DNA of 64,000 bases from contig NZ_JARDJI010000018.1 in the NCBI RefSeq assembly GCF_039907765.1, forward strand, positions 1 to 64,000, written 5' to 3'. Source of the stretch: Aminobacter sp039907765. Its GTDB lineage: Bacteria > Pseudomonadota > Alphaproteobacteria > Rhizobiales > Rhizobiaceae. The notes beneath the pieces were generated by a model. It saw only the letters and a list, made by a program, of their open reading frames with translations, did not search any database and had not been told where the DNA came from. Position 1 is the stretch's first letter. Each line of letters begins with the position of its first letter. Made by a program: the position numbers and the translations under genes. This document shows, in pieces, positions 17,373 to 25,951 of the stretch.

Positions 17373-18337
17373 GCATGCCCCATCGTCCGTCGCTGGACGA
17401 GATCGCCACTGCGCGCGCTCTGATCGCGCCCTACGTTCCGCGCACGCCGCTGGTGCGCCTCGATCTCGGCCTGCCCGACCGGCAGATTTTCCTCAAGCTC
17501 GAAACACTGTCGCCCATCGGCGCCTTCAAGCTCCGGCCGGCGCTCAGCGCGCTTCTTTCGCGGAACCGAGCAGCTCTTGAGAAGGGCGTCGCCACCCCGA
17601 GTTCCGGCAACATGGCCTATGGCATGGCCTGGGCCGCCAACAGGCTCGGCGTGCCGATGGCCGCCTACATGTATTCGAGCGCGCCACAGACCAAGATCGA
17701 CGGCGTGCGCCGCCTCGGCGGCGAGGTGCGCTTCATCTCCATGGAAATGTGGTGGCAATACATCATCGGCGCCGATCGGCCCGATTTCCCGGAATTGCTG
17801 ATCAATCCGGTAACCGACCAGGCGGTTCTTTCCGGCAACGGCTCGATCGGTCTGGAGGTCGTCGAGGACCTGCCGGAAGTCGATGTCGTACTGACGCCCT
17901 ATGGCGGCGGGTCGATGACCACGGGTGTCGCCAGCGCCGTGAAGGCGCTGCGCCCCATGGCAAAAGTGTACGCCGTCGAAGACGAGAATGCGGCGCCGGT
18001 GACTGCGGCATTGGCCGCGGGCCGCATCGTCGACATCGAACCGAGACCTTCCTTCATCAAGAGCATCGGCGGGCCCTCGCTGGTGCCGCAGCTTTGGCCG
18101 GTGGCGCGCGATCTGATCGACGGCGCTGTGACAGTCAGCCTCCAACAGGTCGCCGACGCCATGCGCTTTTTGTTCGCCAAGGCCAAGGTGGTGGCGGAGG
18201 GCGCGGGAGCAGCTTCGCTCGCCGCGGCGCTGACCAGCGACCACGCCAGGGGCAACGTCGTCTGCGTGATCTCCGGCGGCAACATCGACGCCGATGCCTA
18301 TGCCGAGATCCTTGCTGGAAACATTCCCGAGCCGTGA
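17369..18337 (+). CDS. PLP-dependent threonine/serine dehydratase-like enzyme
   Basis: A 322-residue fold-type II PLP enzyme. The Schiff-base lysine is K54 in GAFKLRPAL, a variant of the dehydratase motif SFKxRGA. The phosphate loop is YGGGSMTTG near residue 187 rather than the usual GGGGLxxG. There is no C-terminal regulatory domain. These deviations mean the substrate need not be threonine or serine. It is coupled (ATGA) to the GntR gene and sits between kynureninase and MarR, so it may act on an amino acid released by the pathway, such as serine or a kynurenine-related compound; this is speculative. Confidence 0.8.
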   Translation: MSMPHRPSLDEIATARALIAPYVPRTPLVRLDLGLPDRQIFLKLETLSPIGAFKLRPALSALLSRNRAALEKGVATPSSGNMAYGMAWAANRLGVPMAAYMYSSAPQTKIDGVRRLGGEVRFISMEMWWQYIIGADRPDFPELLINPVTDQAVLSGNGSIGLEVVEDLPEVDVVLTPYGGGSMTTGVASAVKALRPMAKVYAVEDENAAPVTAALAAGRIVDIEPRPSFIKSIGGPSLVPQLWPVARDLIDGAVTVSLQQVADAMRFLFAKAKVVAEGAGAASLAAALTSDHARGNVVCVISGGNIDADAYAEILAGNIPEP

Positions 18338-18340
18338 ACC

Positions 18341-18353
18341 TTCAAGCTTGTAA
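18341..18353. promoter_or_regulatory. Predicted MarR operator, site C (marR promoter)
   Basis: TTCAAGCTTGTAA lies 65 bases upstream of the marR start, just after the PLP-enzyme stop. It is one mismatch from the perfect palindrome TTCAAGCTTGAA and matches the cores at 4909 and 20690, suggesting autoregulation. Confidence 0.6.
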
Positions 18354-18417
18354 TAACCGGCGAAACGGCACTACAACTGCCGGGTCGAACCGGACCTTGC
18401 GGTTCGCGAGGTGAGGA

Positions 18418-18957
18418 ATGACCGGGCACAAGATGGACGAGCTCAAAGAAACGGCGAACGCCGGCGGATGGGTCGACGGCGAGACCAAGGTGCTGGAAGC
18501 GCCTGCCGATCACGGCACCGAGCTGCGCCTGTGGCTGCGGCTGCTCACATGCTCGACGCTGGTCGAGACCGAGGTGCGGCGCCGCCTGCGTGAAGAATTC
18601 GATTCCACCCTGCCCCGCTTCGACCTGATGGCGCAGCTCGAGCGCGCGCCCGACGGCATGGTGCTGGGTGAGGTGTCAAAGCGCATGATGGTGTCGCCCG
18701 GCAACATCACCGTTCTGGTCGAACGCCTGGCCGAGAGCGGCCACATCAGCCGCACCACCTCGCCGACCGACCGCCGGGTCCAGATCATCGCGCTGACGCC
18801 CTTCGGCCGCGCCGAATTCGAGAAGATGGCGGCCGCACATGCCGACTGGATTGGCGACCTGTTCGGCACCCTTTCGGCCAAGGACGGCGGCATCTTGCTC
18901 GACGAACTCGGCAAGCTGAAGCGCTCGATCGTCGCGTCGCTGGCCAAGGGCAGCTAG
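18418..18957 (+). CDS. MarR-family regulator of the 2-aminobenzoyl-CoA pathway
   Basis: A 179-residue MarR protein. The winged helix spans about residues 80-135 (VLGEVSKRMMVSPGNITVLVERLAESGHISR) with the wing TSPTDRRVQIIALT. The N-terminus carries about 30 extra polar residues. GAGGTGAGG precedes the ATG. MarR proteins of aromatic-CoA pathways usually respond to the CoA thioester, so 2-aminobenzoyl-CoA is a natural effector candidate. Matching operator-like sites before its own gene, the CoA-ligase operon and the 2-aminobenzoyl-CoA operon support this assignment. Confidence 0.9.
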   Translation: MTGHKMDELKETANAGGWVDGETKVLEAPADHGTELRLWLRLLTCSTLVETEVRRRLREEFDSTLPRFDLMAQLERAPDGMVLGEVSKRMMVSPGNITVLVERLAESGHISRTTSPTDRRVQIIALTPFGRAEFEKMAAAHADWIGDLFGTLSAKDGGILLDELGKLKRSIVASLAKGS

Positions 18958-18986
18958 CGCATCTCGATTCCGGACGGTGTGGCACC

Positions 18987-19961
18987 CTACGCGCGGAACC
19001 GGGCGCGATAGTCGCTCGGCGTCAGGCCGACGATGCGGGCAAAGACCTTGCGGAACGCGCCGGGGTCGCCATAGCCGACCTCCCACGCCACCTTGTCGAC
19101 CGACTGCGTGGTGAACTGCAGAAGCTCGCGCGCCTTGCCGACGCGCAGCCGCTGTCCGTATTCGGTGGTCGTCAGCCCCGTCGCCCTCTGGAAGCGGCGC
19201 AGGAAGGTGCGCTCTTCCAGCCCGGCCAGCGCCGCCAGCGTGGCGAGGTTCAGGTCCTTGCCCTCGCCCGCCTGCAGCCAGTGCTGCACCTTGAGGATCG
19301 CCGCGTCGCCGTGGCTGAGGCGCGGCGCGAAGGCGCTGTAGTAGCGCTGCTCCCGGCCGGGTGGGTCGAGCGCCAGGATGCGGGCGGTCTCGATCATCAC
19401 GGTCGGCCCGAGGAAGCGGTCGACGAGCTTCAGCCCGAGATCGGTCCAGGCCATCAGGCTGCCGGCGGTGATGATGTCGCCGTCGTCGATGAGCAGCCGG
19501 TCGGTGTCAAGCCTCGCCTCGGGAAAGCGCGTCCGGAACGCCTCGTCATACACCCAGTTGGTCGTCACCGCCCGACCGGCCAAGAGCCCGGTCTCGCCAA
19601 GCACGAAGGCGCCGGCGCAGACCGAGGCCAGCACCCCGCCGCTGGCATGGCGCTGGCGCAGCCAGCCGGCCACGGGCGCGGCATGTTCGGGCGAGATCGG
19701 ATCGCCGAGCGCCGGCGGCACGACATAGACCTCGGGAACCCCGGGCGCCTCGGGGTGCGTGTCGAACACCCTCGTCGGGGCTCGTCCCGTTTGCTCCGCC
19801 CGCCAGTGGCTGACGCGCAGGACGGAAGGAGGCGCACCAAGGCTCTTGCGCCCGGCGGTGCGGTTGGCGAGCTCGAACAGGTCGGTCATGCCGAGCACCG
19901 CCGACATCTGCGCACCCGGATAGAACACCAGCCCGATTTCGTTGACGCCGGCCCTCGCCAT
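18987..19961 (-). CDS. GlxA-type AraC regulator (DJ-1/PfpI domain plus AraC HTH)
   Basis: A 324-residue regulator with an N-terminal DJ-1/PfpI-like domain (about 1-190, with SVCAGAFVLGETGLLAGRAVTTNW around the nucleophile-elbow cysteine) and a C-terminal AraC double helix-turn-helix (about 220-322, VAWEVGYGDPGAFRKVFARIVGLTPSDYR). It is divergent from the isochorismatase-like gene at 20067, its probable target. This type of pair is common in proteobacteria, and the effector is generally unknown. Confidence 0.92.
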   Translation of the reverse strand: MARAGVNEIGLVFYPGAQMSAVLGMTDLFELANRTAGRKSLGAPPSVLRVSHWRAEQTGRAPTRVFDTHPEAPGVPEVYVVPPALGDPISPEHAAPVAGWLRQRHASGGVLASVCAGAFVLGETGLLAGRAVTTNWVYDEAFRTRFPEARLDTDRLLIDDGDIITAGSLMAWTDLGLKLVDRFLGPTVMIETARILALDPPGREQRYYSAFAPRLSHGDAAILKVQHWLQAGEGKDLNLATLAALAGLEERTFLRRFQRATGLTTTEYGQRLRVGKARELLQFTTQSVDKVAWEVGYGDPGAFRKVFARIVGLTPSDYRARFRA

Positions 19962-19962
19962 T

Positions 19963-19993
19963 TGTCGAAATCACCCCTTGTTATGTCGATATC
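19963..19993. promoter_or_regulatory. Direct repeats before the GlxA-type gene
   Basis: TGTCGAAATC (19963-19972) and TGTCGATATC (19984-19993) differ at one base and are 21 bases apart, two helical turns on the same face. AraC-type dimers bind such direct repeats. They sit just upstream of the regulator start (19961) in the region shared with the isochorismatase-like gene. Confidence 0.5.
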
Positions 19994-20066
19994 GCCAATG
20001 GGCCGGCACCATAATCCATTGCATCTTCCGTGCAACATCCATCCCCACAGCAAAGGCATAAGGGAC

Positions 20067-20615
20067 ATGAGCAAGCGCGCGGTGATCGCCATCGACATCC
20101 AGAACGAATATTTCCCCGGGGGCCGCATGCCGCTCGTCGGCATAGAGCAGGCAACGGCCAATGCCGCCCGGGTCCTCGAGGCGTCGCGCGCCAAGGGTGA
20201 CACCGTCATCCATGTTCGCCACCTCTCCAAGGCCGCCGACGCGCCGATCTTCGCGCCCGGCACCCCGGGCATCGAGATCAACGCCGCCGTCGCCCCGGCA
20301 GCCGGCGAAAAGGTCATCACCAAGAACTACGTCAACTCGTTCCGCGAGACCGATCTCAAGGCAACGCTCGACGCCGGCGGCATCGACGAGGTGGTGATCG
20401 TCGGCGCGATGAGCCACATGTGCGTCGAGGGCGCCACCCGCGCCGCCACCGACTTCGGCTACAAGACTGTTGTCGTCCACGATGCCTGCGCCACCCGCGA
20501 CCTCGAGTTCAACGGCAAGACCGTGCCGGCAGCCCAGGTCCACGACGCCGTCATGGCGGCAATCGCCTTCGGCTATGGCGAACTCGTGGATACGGCGACC
20601 TATCTGGCGCGATAG
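20067..20615 (+). CDS. Isochorismatase-like cysteine hydrolase
   Basis: A 182-residue cysteine hydrolase of the isochorismatase/nicotinamidase superfamily. The catalytic triad is visible: D10 in AIDIQNEYF, K86 in VITKNYVNSF and C119 in GAMSHMCVEGATRA. AAGG lies upstream of the ATG. Family members hydrolyse amides such as nicotinamide or N-carbamoyl compounds; the substrate here is unknown. A role in deformylating or deamidating a kynurenine metabolite is possible by position only, and the divergent GlxA-type regulator argues for a separate small circuit. Confidence 0.88.
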   Translation: MSKRAVIAIDIQNEYFPGGRMPLVGIEQATANAARVLEASRAKGDTVIHVRHLSKAADAPIFAPGTPGIEINAAVAPAAGEKVITKNYVNSFRETDLKATLDAGGIDEVVIVGAMSHMCVEGATRAATDFGYKTVVVHDACATRDLEFNGKTVPAAQVHDAVMAAIAFGYGELVDTATYLAR

Positions 20616-20634
20616 CACGCCCACTTCTTCTCCG

Positions 20635-20661
20635 CCCCGGTCGCGCCGACGCCGACCGGGG
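20635..20661. terminator. GC-rich hairpin after the isochorismatase-like gene
   Basis: CCCCGGTCG (20635-20643) and CGACCGGGG (20653-20661) form a perfect stem 20 bases after the stop. The following TGTCTCT is only weakly T-rich, so termination may be partial. Confidence 0.5.
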
Positions 20662-20686
20662 TGTCTCTGCGTCCGGTTCCAAAAAT

Positions 20687-20704
20687 AACTTTAAGCTTGA
20701 AGTT
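20687..20704. promoter_or_regulatory. Predicted MarR operator, site B (2-aminobenzoyl-CoA operon)
   Basis: AACTTTAAGCTTGAAGTT is palindromic except for one base pair. It is the best of the three sites sharing the AAGCTTG core and lies 86 bases upstream of the first gene of the seven-gene operon. Confidence 0.65.
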
Positions 20705-20789
20705 TTTTTGGAATGCGTCCATGGTGCCCGCATGGTCAGGGTCGGGCACGCATGTCCTTCTGATCGTACGGCTTCAGGAGGAGGACGGC

Positions 20790-23120
20790 ATGCGCATTGT
20801 CTGTATCGGTGGCGGACCGGCCGGTCTCTACTTTGCCCTGCTGATGAAGAAGCAGCATCCCGGCCATCACGTCACCGTCGTCGAGCGCAACCGTCCCTTC
20901 GACACTTTCGGCTGGGGCGTGGTCTTTTCCGACGCCACCATGCAGTCGATGCGCCAGTGGGATCCGGCGACCGCCGAGTCCATCGAGGACGCCTTCAACC
21001 ACTGGGACGATATCGAGCTGGTGTTCAAGGGCCGCAAGATCCGCACCACCGGCCACGGCTTCGTCGGCATCGGCCGCAAGAAGATGCTGAACATCCTGCA
21101 GGAGCGCTGCATCGAGCTCGGCGTCGAGCTGGTGTTCGAGACGGACGTGCAGGGCGACCAGGAATTCCCCGACGCCGACCTCATCATCTCGTCTGACGGC
21201 GTCAATTCGCGCATCCGGCACAAATATGCCGACGTGTTCAAGCCCGACATGGTGATGCGGCCCAACCGCTACATCTGGCTTGGCACCGACAAGCGTTTCG
21301 ACGCCTTCACCTTCGATTTCCAGCGCACCGAGCACGGCTGGTTCCAGGCCCACATCTATCGTTTCGACGACAACACCTCGACCTTCATCGTCGAGACCAC
21401 CGACGACGTGTTCAAGGCGCACGGCATCGACGAGATGGACCAGGACCAGTCGATCGCCTTCTGCGAGAAGCTGTTCGCCGAGACGCTGGACGGCCACAGA
21501 CTGATGACCAATGCGCGCCATTTGCGCGGCTCGGCCTGGCTGAATTTCGGCCGCCTGATCTGCGACAAGTGGAGCCATTTCAACGGCAACAGCCATGTCG
21601 TCTTGATGGGCGACAGCGCCCACACCGCCCATTTCGCCATCGGCTCGGGCACCAAGCTCGCCATCGACGACGCCATCGAGCTGACCCGCCAGTTCGACCT
21701 GATCGGCCACGACAAGGCCAGCATTCCGGCCGTGCTCGACGCCTATGAGGAAATCCGCCGCGTCGACGTCGCCCGCATCCAGAACGCGGCGCGCAACGCC
21801 ATGGAATGGTTCGAGGTGGTGGGCAAGCGCTATGCCGACACGCTGGAGCCGGAGCAGTTCATGTATTCGATGCTGACGCGCTCGCAGCGCATCAGCCACG
21901 AGAATTTGCGCCTGCGCGACAAGGATTGGCTGGAGGGCTACGAGCGCTGGTTCGCCGAGCGCGCCGGCGTCAACCCGGCCCCCAACGGCTCGGTGCCGCC
22001 GCCGATGTTCACGCCCTTCACCATTCGCGGTATGACGCTGAAGAACCGCATCGTGATGTCGCCGATGGCGATGTATTCGGCGACCGACGGCCTGCCCGAC
22101 GATTTCCACCTCGTCCATATCGGCGCCCGCGCCATGGGTGGCGCGGCACTCGTATTCCCGGAGATGACCTGTGTGTCGCCTGACGCGCGCATCACGCCCG
22201 GCTGCCTCGGGCTGTGGAACGACGAGCAGGCCAGGGCCTTCAAGCGCATGGTCGACTTCGTCCACCAGCAGACGCCGGCCAAGATCGGCATCCAGATCGG
22301 CCATGCCGGCCGCAAGGGCGCGACCAGGGTGCCGTGGGAGGGAATCGACCAGCCGGTCGAACAAGGCGGCTGGCCGCTGATCTCGGCATCCGCCCTGCCC
22401 TATCTCAAGCATTCCGACATGCCGCGCGAAATGACCCGCGCGGACATGGACCGGGTGCTGGCGGATTTTGTGAGCGCTACGATGCGCGCGAGCGACCTCG
22501 GCTTCGACATCCTCGAACTGCACGCAGCGCACGGCTACCTCTTGTCGTCCTTCCTGTCGCCGCTGACCAACCTGCGCGACGACGAGTATGGCGGCAGCCA
22601 CGAGAACCGGGCGCGCTATCCGCTCGAAGTGTTCCGCGCCATTCGTGGCGTGTGGCCCGAGGACAAGCCGATCTCGGTGCGCCTGTCGACGCACGACTGG
22701 TACGAGGGTGGCAATACGCCCGAGGATGCCGCGATCTTCGCCCAGATGTTCAAGGAAGCCGGCGCCGACATGATCGACTGCTCGTCGGGCCAGGTGGTCA
22801 AGGAAGAGCAGCCGGTCTATGGCCGCCTGTTCCAGACGCCCTTCTCCGACAAGATCCGCAATGAGATCCAGGTGCCGACCATTGCCGTCGGCGCGATCTC
22901 GGAGGCCGACCACGCCAATTCGATCATCGCCGCCGGCCGCGCCGACCTCTGCGCGGTTGCCCGCCCGCATCTCGCCGACCCGGCCTTCGTGCTGCACGAG
23001 GCGGCGAAGATCGGCTACGACGAGCAGGAATGGCCGAAGCAGTACCGCTCGGGCCGCCAGCAGTATGTGACCAACCTGCAGCGCGCCCAGCAGGCCGCCG
23101 CCCCCACCGGCAAGGCCTGA
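20790..23120 (+). CDS. 2-aminobenzoyl-CoA monooxygenase/reductase (fused flavoprotein)
   Basis: A 776-residue fusion of a class A FAD monooxygenase (about 1-395) and an old-yellow-enzyme reductase (about 404-770). The FAD site shows GGGPAG (7-12) and LMGDSAH (272-278). The second half begins PPMFTPFTIRGMTLKNRIVMSPM and contains the OYE segments HAAHGYLLSSFLSP and ENRARYP. This architecture is known from the Azoarcus evansii anthranilate pathway: the first domain hydroxylates 2-aminobenzoyl-CoA at C5, and the second reduces the ring to 2-amino-5-oxocyclohex-1-ene-1-carboxyl-CoA. Databases often name it salicylyl-CoA 5-hydroxylase. AGGAGGAGG precedes the ATG at 20790. It heads the operon. Confidence 0.93.
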   Translation: MRIVCIGGGPAGLYFALLMKKQHPGHHVTVVERNRPFDTFGWGVVFSDATMQSMRQWDPATAESIEDAFNHWDDIELVFKGRKIRTTGHGFVGIGRKKMLNILQERCIELGVELVFETDVQGDQEFPDADLIISSDGVNSRIRHKYADVFKPDMVMRPNRYIWLGTDKRFDAFTFDFQRTEHGWFQAHIYRFDDNTSTFIVETTDDVFKAHGIDEMDQDQSIAFCEKLFAETLDGHRLMTNARHLRGSAWLNFGRLICDKWSHFNGNSHVVLMGDSAHTAHFAIGSGTKLAIDDAIELTRQFDLIGHDKASIPAVLDAYEEIRRVDVARIQNAARNAMEWFEVVGKRYADTLEPEQFMYSMLTRSQRISHENLRLRDKDWLEGYERWFAERAGVNPAPNGSVPPPMFTPFTIRGMTLKNRIVMSPMAMYSATDGLPDDFHLVHIGARAMGGAALVFPEMTCVSPDARITPGCLGLWNDEQARAFKRMVDFVHQQTPAKIGIQIGHAGRKGATRVPWEGIDQPVEQGGWPLISASALPYLKHSDMPREMTRADMDRVLADFVSATMRASDLGFDILELHAAHGYLLSSFLSPLTNLRDDEYGGSHENRARYPLEVFRAIRGVWPEDKPISVRLSTHDWYEGGNTPEDAAIFAQMFKEAGADMIDCSSGQVVKEEQPVYGRLFQTPFSDKIRNEIQVPTIAVGAISEADHANSIIAAGRADLCAVARPHLADPAFVLHEAAKIGYDEQEWPKQYRSGRQQYVTNLQRAQQAAAPTGKA

Positions 23121-23122
23121 GC

Positions 23123-23899
23123 ATGGCAAAGCGTCACGCCCTAGTCACCGGCGCCGGCAGCGGCATCGGCAAGGCCATCGCCCTGGCGCTGGCGGCCGAA
23201 GGCCGTGGCGTCAGCCTGTGCGGCCGCAGGGCCGCCCCGCTCGAAGCCGTGCGCGACGAGATCGCCAAGGCAGGCGGCGAGGCAGTGGTACTCGACGGTT
23301 TCGACGTCACCGACCCGGCCTCCATCGAAGCCGGTGTCGCCAAGGCGATCGAACGCTTCGGCGACATCGCCGTGCTGGTCAATTGCGCCGGCGAAGCGCC
23401 GTCCGCCCCCTTCGAAAAGACCGATCTTGCGCTGTGGAGCAGGGTGATCGGCATCAACCTCACCGGCACGTTCCTGGTGACCCAGGCAGCGCTCGCCTCG
23501 GTCAGGCGCGCCGGCAAGGGCCGCATCGTCAATGTGGCGAGCACCGCCGGCCTGACCGGCTATCCTTACGTCTCGGCCTACTGCGCCTCCAAGCACGGCG
23601 TGGTCGGAATGACCCGGGCGCTGGCACTGGAGCTTGCCCGCACCGACGTCACCGTCAACGCCGTCTGCCCCGGCTTCACCGACACGCCGCTGCTCGATGG
23701 CGCGGTCGAAACCATCACCGGCAAGACGGGCCGTTCGGCGGAGGAAGCCCGCGCCACGCTCGCCCGCGCCAACCCGCAGGGGCGGCTGGTGAGCCCTGAG
23801 GAAGTGGCAAACACCGTGCTCTGGCTCGCCTCGGAAAAGGCGACCGCAATCACAGGCCAGGCGATCCCGGTCGCCGGCGGCGAAGTTCTGGGAGGATGA
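23123..23899 (+). CDS. SDR-family 3-hydroxyacyl-type dehydrogenase
   Basis: A 258-residue short-chain dehydrogenase/reductase. The cofactor motif TGAGSGIG is at 9-16 and the catalytic YCASKHG lies near residue 153, with the preceding serine in NVASTAG. It starts 2 bases after the monooxygenase/reductase stop. The most likely substrate is a hydroxy- or oxo-cyclohexene/acyl-CoA intermediate downstream of 2-amino-5-oxocyclohexene-carboxyl-CoA, but the exact step is not established. Confidence 0.88.
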   Translation: MAKRHALVTGAGSGIGKAIALALAAEGRGVSLCGRRAAPLEAVRDEIAKAGGEAVVLDGFDVTDPASIEAGVAKAIERFGDIAVLVNCAGEAPSAPFEKTDLALWSRVIGINLTGTFLVTQAALASVRRAGKGRIVNVASTAGLTGYPYVSAYCASKHGVVGMTRALALELARTDVTVNAVCPGFTDTPLLDGAVETITGKTGRSAEEARATLARANPQGRLVSPEEVANTVLWLASEKATAITGQAIPVAGGEVLGG

Positions 23900-23901
23900 C
23901 G

Positions 23902-24744
23902 ATGACCAACCCGATGCAGGACAAGAAGCGTCCCTTCCAGGGCTATCAGGCGAAGCACTTCAAGTTCGAGACCGATGTCGACGGCAAGGTCGCGACGATC
24001 ACGCTGAAGCGCCCCGAAAAGAAGAACCCGCTGACCTTCGAAAGCTACGAGGAATTGGGCAACCTGTTCCGCGCCCTGCACAGGGCCAGCGACGTGCGCG
24101 CCATCGTCATCACCGGCGCCGAGAACAATTTCTGCTCCGGCGGCGACGTGTTCGAGATCATCGAGCCGCTGACCCGCATGCCGATGCCCGACCTGCTCGA
24201 CTTCACGCGCCTCACCGGCGACCTGGTGCGCCAGATGCGCGCCTGCCCGCAGCTGATCATCTCGGCCGTCGACGGCATCTGCGCCGGCGCCGGCGCGATC
24301 ATCGCCATGTCCTCCGACTACCGTGTCGCCACCCCCGAAGCCAAGACCGCCTTCCTGTTCACCCGGGTCGGCCTTGCCGGCGCCGACATGGGCGCCTGCG
24401 GCATCCTTCCGCGCATCATCGGCCAGGGCCGCGCCGCAGAGCTTTTGTTCACCGGCCGCGTCATGACGTCGGCCGAAGGCCATGCCTGGGGCTTCTACAA
24501 CGCGCTGCACGAGCGCACAGCACTGCTCGCCGAGGCGCAGAAATTCGCCCGCAACCTGGCCGACGGCCCGTGGTTCGCGCACGCCATGACCAAGAAGATG
24601 CTCGACCAGGAATGGGCGATGGGCATCGATCAGCTGATCGAATCGGAAGCCCAGGCACAGGCGATCTGCATGGCGACCGGCGATTTCCGCCGCGCCTTCG
24701 AGGCATTCGCCGCCAAGGCCAAGCCCGAATTCAAGGGGAACTGA
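23902..24744 (+). CDS. Crotonase-family protein lacking the hydratase glutamate pair
   Basis: A 280-residue crotonase-fold protein. GGAGG sits directly against the ATG at 23896 but 6 bases before the ATG at 23902, so I use the latter. The oxyanion-hole segments are recognisable (NNFCSGGDVF, DGICAGAGAII). At the two places where enoyl-CoA hydratase carries glutamates I read I133 and the TRV of FLFTRVGLAG, so water addition by the standard mechanism looks unlikely. D162 in AGADMGAC is near the aspartate used by dienoyl-CoA isomerases. An isomerase or ring-opening role on a cyclic intermediate is therefore possible. The reading rests on manual alignment. Confidence 0.85.
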   Translation: MTNPMQDKKRPFQGYQAKHFKFETDVDGKVATITLKRPEKKNPLTFESYEELGNLFRALHRASDVRAIVITGAENNFCSGGDVFEIIEPLTRMPMPDLLDFTRLTGDLVRQMRACPQLIISAVDGICAGAGAIIAMSSDYRVATPEAKTAFLFTRVGLAGADMGACGILPRIIGQGRAAELLFTGRVMTSAEGHAWGFYNALHERTALLAEAQKFARNLADGPWFAHAMTKKMLDQEWAMGIDQLIESEAQAQAICMATGDFRRAFEAFAAKAKPEFKGN

Positions 24745-24747
24745 GCC

Positions 24748-25941
24748 ATGGCCGCGCATCTGATGCCTGCCAGCGCGCCGGACCGCGACCACCTTGACTG
24801 GCCGTTCTTCGCCGACAGCCACCGGGCGCTTGCGGCCGAACTCGACGGCTTCATCGCCAGGGGCGGCCTGGGCGAGATCGACCATGCCGACGCCGACAGC
24901 GCCTGCAAGAAGCTGGTCAAGGCGCTGGGTGCTGCCGGCTTTCTGCGCAACTGCGTGCCGGCGGCCTATGGCGGCGTGTCGGAGGTGATCGACAGCCGCT
25001 CGCTCTGCCTGATCCGCGAAACGCTCGCCTATGCTGACGGCCTCGCCGACTTCGCCTTTGCCATGCAGGGCCTGGGAACCGGCGCGATCAGCCTGTCGGG
25101 CTCGGACGCGCTCAAGCAGGCGATCCTGCCGAAAATCGCTCGCGGCGAGCTGATCTCGGCCTTCGCGCTGACCGAGCCGGAAGCCGGCTCCGATGTCACC
25201 GCGATGGCGACTTCCGCCCGCCGCGACGGCGACCACTTCGTGCTCGACGGCGAGAAGATCTTCATCTCCAACGGCGGCATCGCCGACGTCTACACCGTCT
25301 TTGCCCGCACCGGCGAAGCGCCAGGCACGCGCGGCATCTCGGCCTTCGTCGTCTATGCCGAAACGCCCGGCTTCTCGATCGCCGAACGCATCGAGACGAT
25401 TGCACCGCATCCGCTGGCCCGCATCCGTTTCGACAATTGCCGCATCCCGGCATCCCAGCTTCTCGGAGAGCCGGGCGAAGGTTTCAAGATCGCGATGCGG
25501 ACGCTCGACATCTTCCGCCCGTCGGTGGCGGCAGCCGCCCTTGGCTTCGCCCGCCGCGCGCTCGATGAGGCCGTCGCGCACGCCAAGTCGCGAAAAATGT
25601 TCGGGGCGACGCTGTCCGACCTGCCGACGGCACAGAGCACGTTGGGCGAGATGGCAACCGCCATCGACGCTGCGTCGCTGCTGACCGTGCGCACCGCCTG
25701 GCGCCGCGACGTGCAGAAGCTGCCGATCACCCGCGAGGCCGCCATGGCCAAGATGACGGCGACGGAAAACGCCCAATGGGTCATCGACCAGGCGCTGCAG
25801 CTGTTCGGCGGCCGCGGCGTGCGCGTCGGCGAGATCACCGAGCGGCTCTACCGCGAGATCCGCGCGCTGCGCATCTATGAGGGCGCAACCGAAGTGCAGA
25901 AGCTGATCATCGGCCGCGAGCTGATGAAGGCCGCGAAGTAG
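24748..25941 (+). CDS. Acyl-CoA dehydrogenase
   Basis: A 397-residue FAD acyl-CoA dehydrogenase. The signature FALTEPEAGSDVTAM and the C-terminal LRIYEGATEVQK, with the catalytic glutamate of the short/medium-chain group, are present. The start ATG lies 3 bases after the crotonase stop. It would oxidise an alkanoyl- or cyclohexyl-CoA intermediate in the lower 2-aminobenzoyl-CoA pathway and pass electrons to ETF, which is not encoded here. Confidence 0.93.
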   Translation: MAAHLMPASAPDRDHLDWPFFADSHRALAAELDGFIARGGLGEIDHADADSACKKLVKALGAAGFLRNCVPAAYGGVSEVIDSRSLCLIRETLAYADGLADFAFAMQGLGTGAISLSGSDALKQAILPKIARGELISAFALTEPEAGSDVTAMATSARRDGDHFVLDGEKIFISNGGIADVYTVFARTGEAPGTRGISAFVVYAETPGFSIAERIETIAPHPLARIRFDNCRIPASQLLGEPGEGFKIAMRTLDIFRPSVAAAALGFARRALDEAVAHAKSRKMFGATLSDLPTAQSTLGEMATAIDAASLLTVRTAWRRDVQKLPITREAAMAKMTATENAQWVIDQALQLFGGRGVRVGEITERLYREIRALRIYEGATEVQKLIIGRELMKAAK

Positions 25942-25951
25942 GAGCGCTGCC

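Noticed and set aside
20736..23129. A 797-codon minus-strand open frame opposite the fused monooxygenase/reductase
   Set aside because: It mirrors the real gene over its whole length, has no domain and no ribosome site.
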